Source: an uncultured Bacteroidota bacterium
Lineage (GTDB): Bacteria; Bacteroidota; Bacteroidia; Bacteroidales; P3
Direction: 5' to 3'
DNA length: 6,689 bases
NCBI GenBank assembly: GCA_902766265.1
Contig: CACXCY010000174.1
Coordinates: forward strand, 1 to 6,689
The notes below the pieces were generated by a model, which was not told where the DNA came from, ran no database searches, and saw nothing but the letters and a program-made list of their open reading frames with translations. This document shows positions 4,711 through 6,689 of the stretch, in pieces; within the stretch, counting starts at the first letter, position 1, and every line of letters begins with the position of its first letter. Made by a program: the position numbers and the translations under genes.

Positions 4711-5766
4711 ATGGATAATCTGGAATACGCACAGGAAGGCCGAACCGAACTAGGGCATTTGGGCGAATTTGCACTGATAGACCGACTGACTGACGACTTT
4801 CCGCGCAAAAACAAAAGCACTGTGAAGGGCGTGGGCGACGACTGCGCCGTGCTGGGCACCGGCAAGAAAAAGACCGTGGTGACCACCGACATGCTGGTGG
4901 AAGGCGTACACTTTGACATGATGTACACCCCGCTGAAACACTTGGGATACAAAGCCGTTGCCATCAGCATCAGCGATGTGGCCGCCATGAACGCTGTGCC
5001 GAAACAGATATTGGTGAGCATTGCCGTGAGCAACCGCTACAGCGTGGAAGCACTGGAGGAGCTCTATGCCGGCATACGTCTGTGCTGCGAACGCTACGAT
5101 GTGGATTTGGTGGGAGGCGACACCGCCACCAGCCGCACAGGGCTCATCATCAACGTCACCGCCATCGGCGAGGTGGATCAGGAACGCATCACCTACCGGA
5201 GCGGCGCCCAGCTGCACGACCTCATCTGTGTGAGCGGCGACCTGGGCAGCGCCTATGCCGGACTGCTCATCCTAGAACGCGAGAAGGTGACCTACCAAGC
5301 CAACCCCAATTTCAAACCCGACCTCGACTCCTACGATTACGTGTTGGAACGCTTCCTCAAACCAGAGCCGCGTATGGACATCGTCAAATGGCTGGCCGAA
5401 AAGGAGGTCGTACCCACATCGATGATTGACGTTTCCGACGGGCTGGCCTCCGAGCTGCTACACATCTGCAAACAGTCGCACTGCGGCTGCGAGGTGTACG
5501 AAGAGCACATCCCCATTGACTACCAGACCTCACGCGTGTGCAGCGAGATGAGCCAGAACATGCTTCCCATCAGCAACGCCCTTAACGGTGGAGAAGACTA
5601 CGAGCTGCTCTTCACCATACAGCAAAGCGACTACGAGAAGATAAAGGATAGCAAAGAGGTGCACATCATCGGCCACATCACCGAAGAGGGGACACCGGCT
5701 GTGCTGGTCACCCCACAAAACACCACCATCCAGCTCGTGGCACAGGGCTGGCAACACAACGAATGA
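4711..5766 (+). CDS. thiL: Thiamine-monophosphate kinase ThiL
   Basis: ThiL uses ATP to phosphorylate thiamine monophosphate to thiamine pyrophosphate, the last step of cofactor synthesis, in the cytoplasm. The 351-residue length is normal for Bacteroidetes ThiL. The AIR-synthase-like N-terminal half has LGEFALIDRL (17-26), the metal-binding VGDDCAVL (41-48), TTDMLVEGVHF (58-68), AISISDVAAM (84-93) and DLVGGDTATS (132-141). The C-terminal half has VSGDLGSAYAG (174-184), IDVSDGLASEL (239-249) and NGGEDYELLFT (292-302). These cover the Mg-ATP and substrate sites, and no key motif is missing. ATG at 4711 gives the conserved N-terminus only a short extension. It is the first gene of a plus-strand cluster with pcm, 52 bp upstream of it. 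Confidence 0.97.
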   Translation: MDNLEYAQEGRTELGHLGEFALIDRLTDDFPRKNKSTVKGVGDDCAVLGTGKKKTVVTTDMLVEGVHFDMMYTPLKHLGYKAVAISISDVAAMNAVPKQILVSIAVSNRYSVEALEELYAGIRLCCERYDVDLVGGDTATSRTGLIINVTAIGEVDQERITYRSGAQLHDLICVSGDLGSAYAGLLILEREKVTYQANPNFKPDLDSYDYVLERFLKPEPRMDIVKWLAEKEVVPTSMIDVSDGLASELLHICKQSHCGCEVYEEHIPIDYQTSRVCSEMSQNMLPISNALNGGEDYELLFTIQQSDYEKIKDSKEVHIIGHITEEGTPAVLVTPQNTTIQLVAQGWQHNE

Positions 5767-5818
5767 CGCCAACGGACACCAACCTCACAATAACAGACTT
5801 CAACAATCCACACTTCCC

Positions 5819-6463
5819 ATGGAAGACACATACCGACACAAAGGCCTACGGCAGCAGATGGTTGACGCCCTACGCGCCAAAGGCATCACCGACGAAAGGG
5901 TGCTGGAAGCCATGAACACCGTTCCACGCCACTTCTTTCTGGACTCCTCTCTCGACAACTTGGCCTACAAAGACCAGCCACTGCCCATATTGTGCGACCA
6001 GACCATATCGCAACCCTCCACAGTGGCTTTCCAAAGCCAACTGCTCGAAGTGGAACCTGGCATGAAAGTGCTGGAGATAGGCACTGGCAGCGGATACCAG
6101 ACAGCCATACTCTGCACGCTGGGGGCAAGAGTATACACCATTGAACGGCAGAAAGCATTGTTCGACCGCACCAAGCCGTTCCTCCTACGCATGAACTACC
6201 GTGCCAAATGCTACCTTGGCGATGGATACAAAGGACTCACCGAGGTAGACTACAGCCCGTACGACCGTATCATCATCACCTGCGGTGCGCCAATGATACC
6301 GCAGCCCGTAGTGGACCAGCTGAAGGTGGGCGGACTGCTGGTAATCCCCGTGGGCGACGAGCTTCAGGAGATGTTACGCCTGCGCAAGACCGACGGGGAA
6401 CCCGTGATTGAGAAGTTTGGAAACTTCCGGTTCGTGCCCATGCTGGGCGGAAAACAATTCTGA
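5819..6463 (+). CDS. pcm: Protein-L-isoaspartate O-methyltransferase
   Basis: The enzyme transfers a methyl group from S-adenosylmethionine to isoaspartyl residues in age-damaged proteins, starting their repair in the cytoplasm. The 214-residue protein is of standard length. It shows PRHFF (36-40), the family signature DQTISQPSTVA (60-70) with the active-site Ser/Thr region, SAM motif I VLEIGTGSGYQTAIL (84-98), the acidic end of the next strand VYTIER (105-110), motif II YDRIIITCGAP (148-158) and GGLLVIPVG (171-179). It ends in the FVPMLG region usual for the family. It lies 52 bp after thiL and 22 bp before the next methyltransferase gene, so the three are probably cotranscribed. All core motifs are intact. 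Confidence 0.96.
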   Translation: MEDTYRHKGLRQQMVDALRAKGITDERVLEAMNTVPRHFFLDSSLDNLAYKDQPLPILCDQTISQPSTVAFQSQLLEVEPGMKVLEIGTGSGYQTAILCTLGARVYTIERQKALFDRTKPFLLRMNYRAKCYLGDGYKGLTEVDYSPYDRIIITCGAPMIPQPVVDQLKVGGLLVIPVGDELQEMLRLRKTDGEPVIEKFGNFRFVPMLGGKQF

Positions 6464-6485
6464 CACCCTCCTACCCTGACCTGCC

Positions 6486-6689
6486 GTGAACCGCCTGCAA
6501 TTCTTTCTCCACGCCAAAACCGAATACAACCTGCATTCTCCATTTGTGTTCGACCTCTACCGCAAGGTGCTCTTTGCGCAGCTGGACAAAGATACCCTCA
6601 CGATGCTGGGGCTCCACCGCAGCGACCGCTACCACCAATTAATCTACAAACTGGTGAACCACCTCCAACCTGCTACGCTCTACGTCCCC
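6486..6689 (+). CDS. Class I SAM-dependent methyltransferase, Bacteroidetes type, N-terminal part only
   Basis: An open frame starts at GTG 6486 and continues to the window end (68 codons, 3' part missing). GTG 6486 is the first start codon after an in-frame TGA at 6477. The N-terminus reads RLQFFLHAKTEYNLHSPFVF, then DLYRKVLF. This HSPFVF-type opening is one I associate with a conserved Bacteroidetes protein annotated as an O-methyltransferase or class I SAM-dependent methyltransferase. The SAM-binding motif would lie beyond the visible part, so the enzymatic role rests on family memory. It follows pcm by 22 bp in the same direction. Confidence 0.75.
   Translation, partial: MNRLQFFLHAKTEYNLHSPFVFDLYRKVLFAQLDKDTLTMLGLHRSDRYHQLIYKLVNHLQPATLYVP

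Noticed and set aside
4750..5217. Minus-strand frame opposite thiL
   Set aside because: It is a shadow of the thiL reading frame; thiL has complete conserved motifs.

Overview
The window looks like chromosome of a Bacteroidetes bacterium, most likely a fairly GC-rich member of the Bacteroidales; I cannot place it to genus. The evidence is Bacteroidetes-type promoters (TTTG about 19 bp upstream of TAnnTTTG), few recognisable Shine-Dalgarno sequences, lipoproteins of Bacteroidetes character, and a TonB-dependent receptor whose plug and C-terminal signatures match a Bacteroidetes-specific, metal-associated subfamily.

Layout. (1) 1-3153, plus strand: a promoter, then a probable three-gene operon. 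It encodes a small secreted Met/Cys-rich protein, a TonB-dependent outer-membrane receptor, and an exported heavy-metal-associated (HMA) protein with a CxxC site and a His/Cys-rich repeat tail. Together they suggest capture or uptake of a soft metal, with copper the best guess. (2) 3154-3431: a convergent intergenic region almost filled by eight palindromes spaced exactly 22 bp apart. The last two fold together into a strong bidirectional terminator-like hairpin. (3) 3432-4504, minus strand: two tandem paralogous small lipoproteins of unknown function. (4) 4505-4710: a divergent promoter region. (5) 4711-6689, plus strand: a housekeeping cluster of thiL (thiamine-monophosphate kinase), pcm (protein-L-isoaspartate methyltransferase) and the start of a Bacteroidetes-type class I SAM-dependent methyltransferase that runs off the window.

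The most unusual content is repeat structure. Besides the intergenic array, the TonB-receptor gene carries a second array of imperfect palindromes, also with an exact 22-bp period but with a different core sequence. Because 22 is not a multiple of 3, the same DNA unit is read in all three frames and gives a 22-residue protein repeat (66 bp, two copies plus a remnant) without any stop codon. Two arrays with the same period, one coding and one non-coding, within 1.7 kb suggest a DNA-level repeat process rather than selection on protein sequence.
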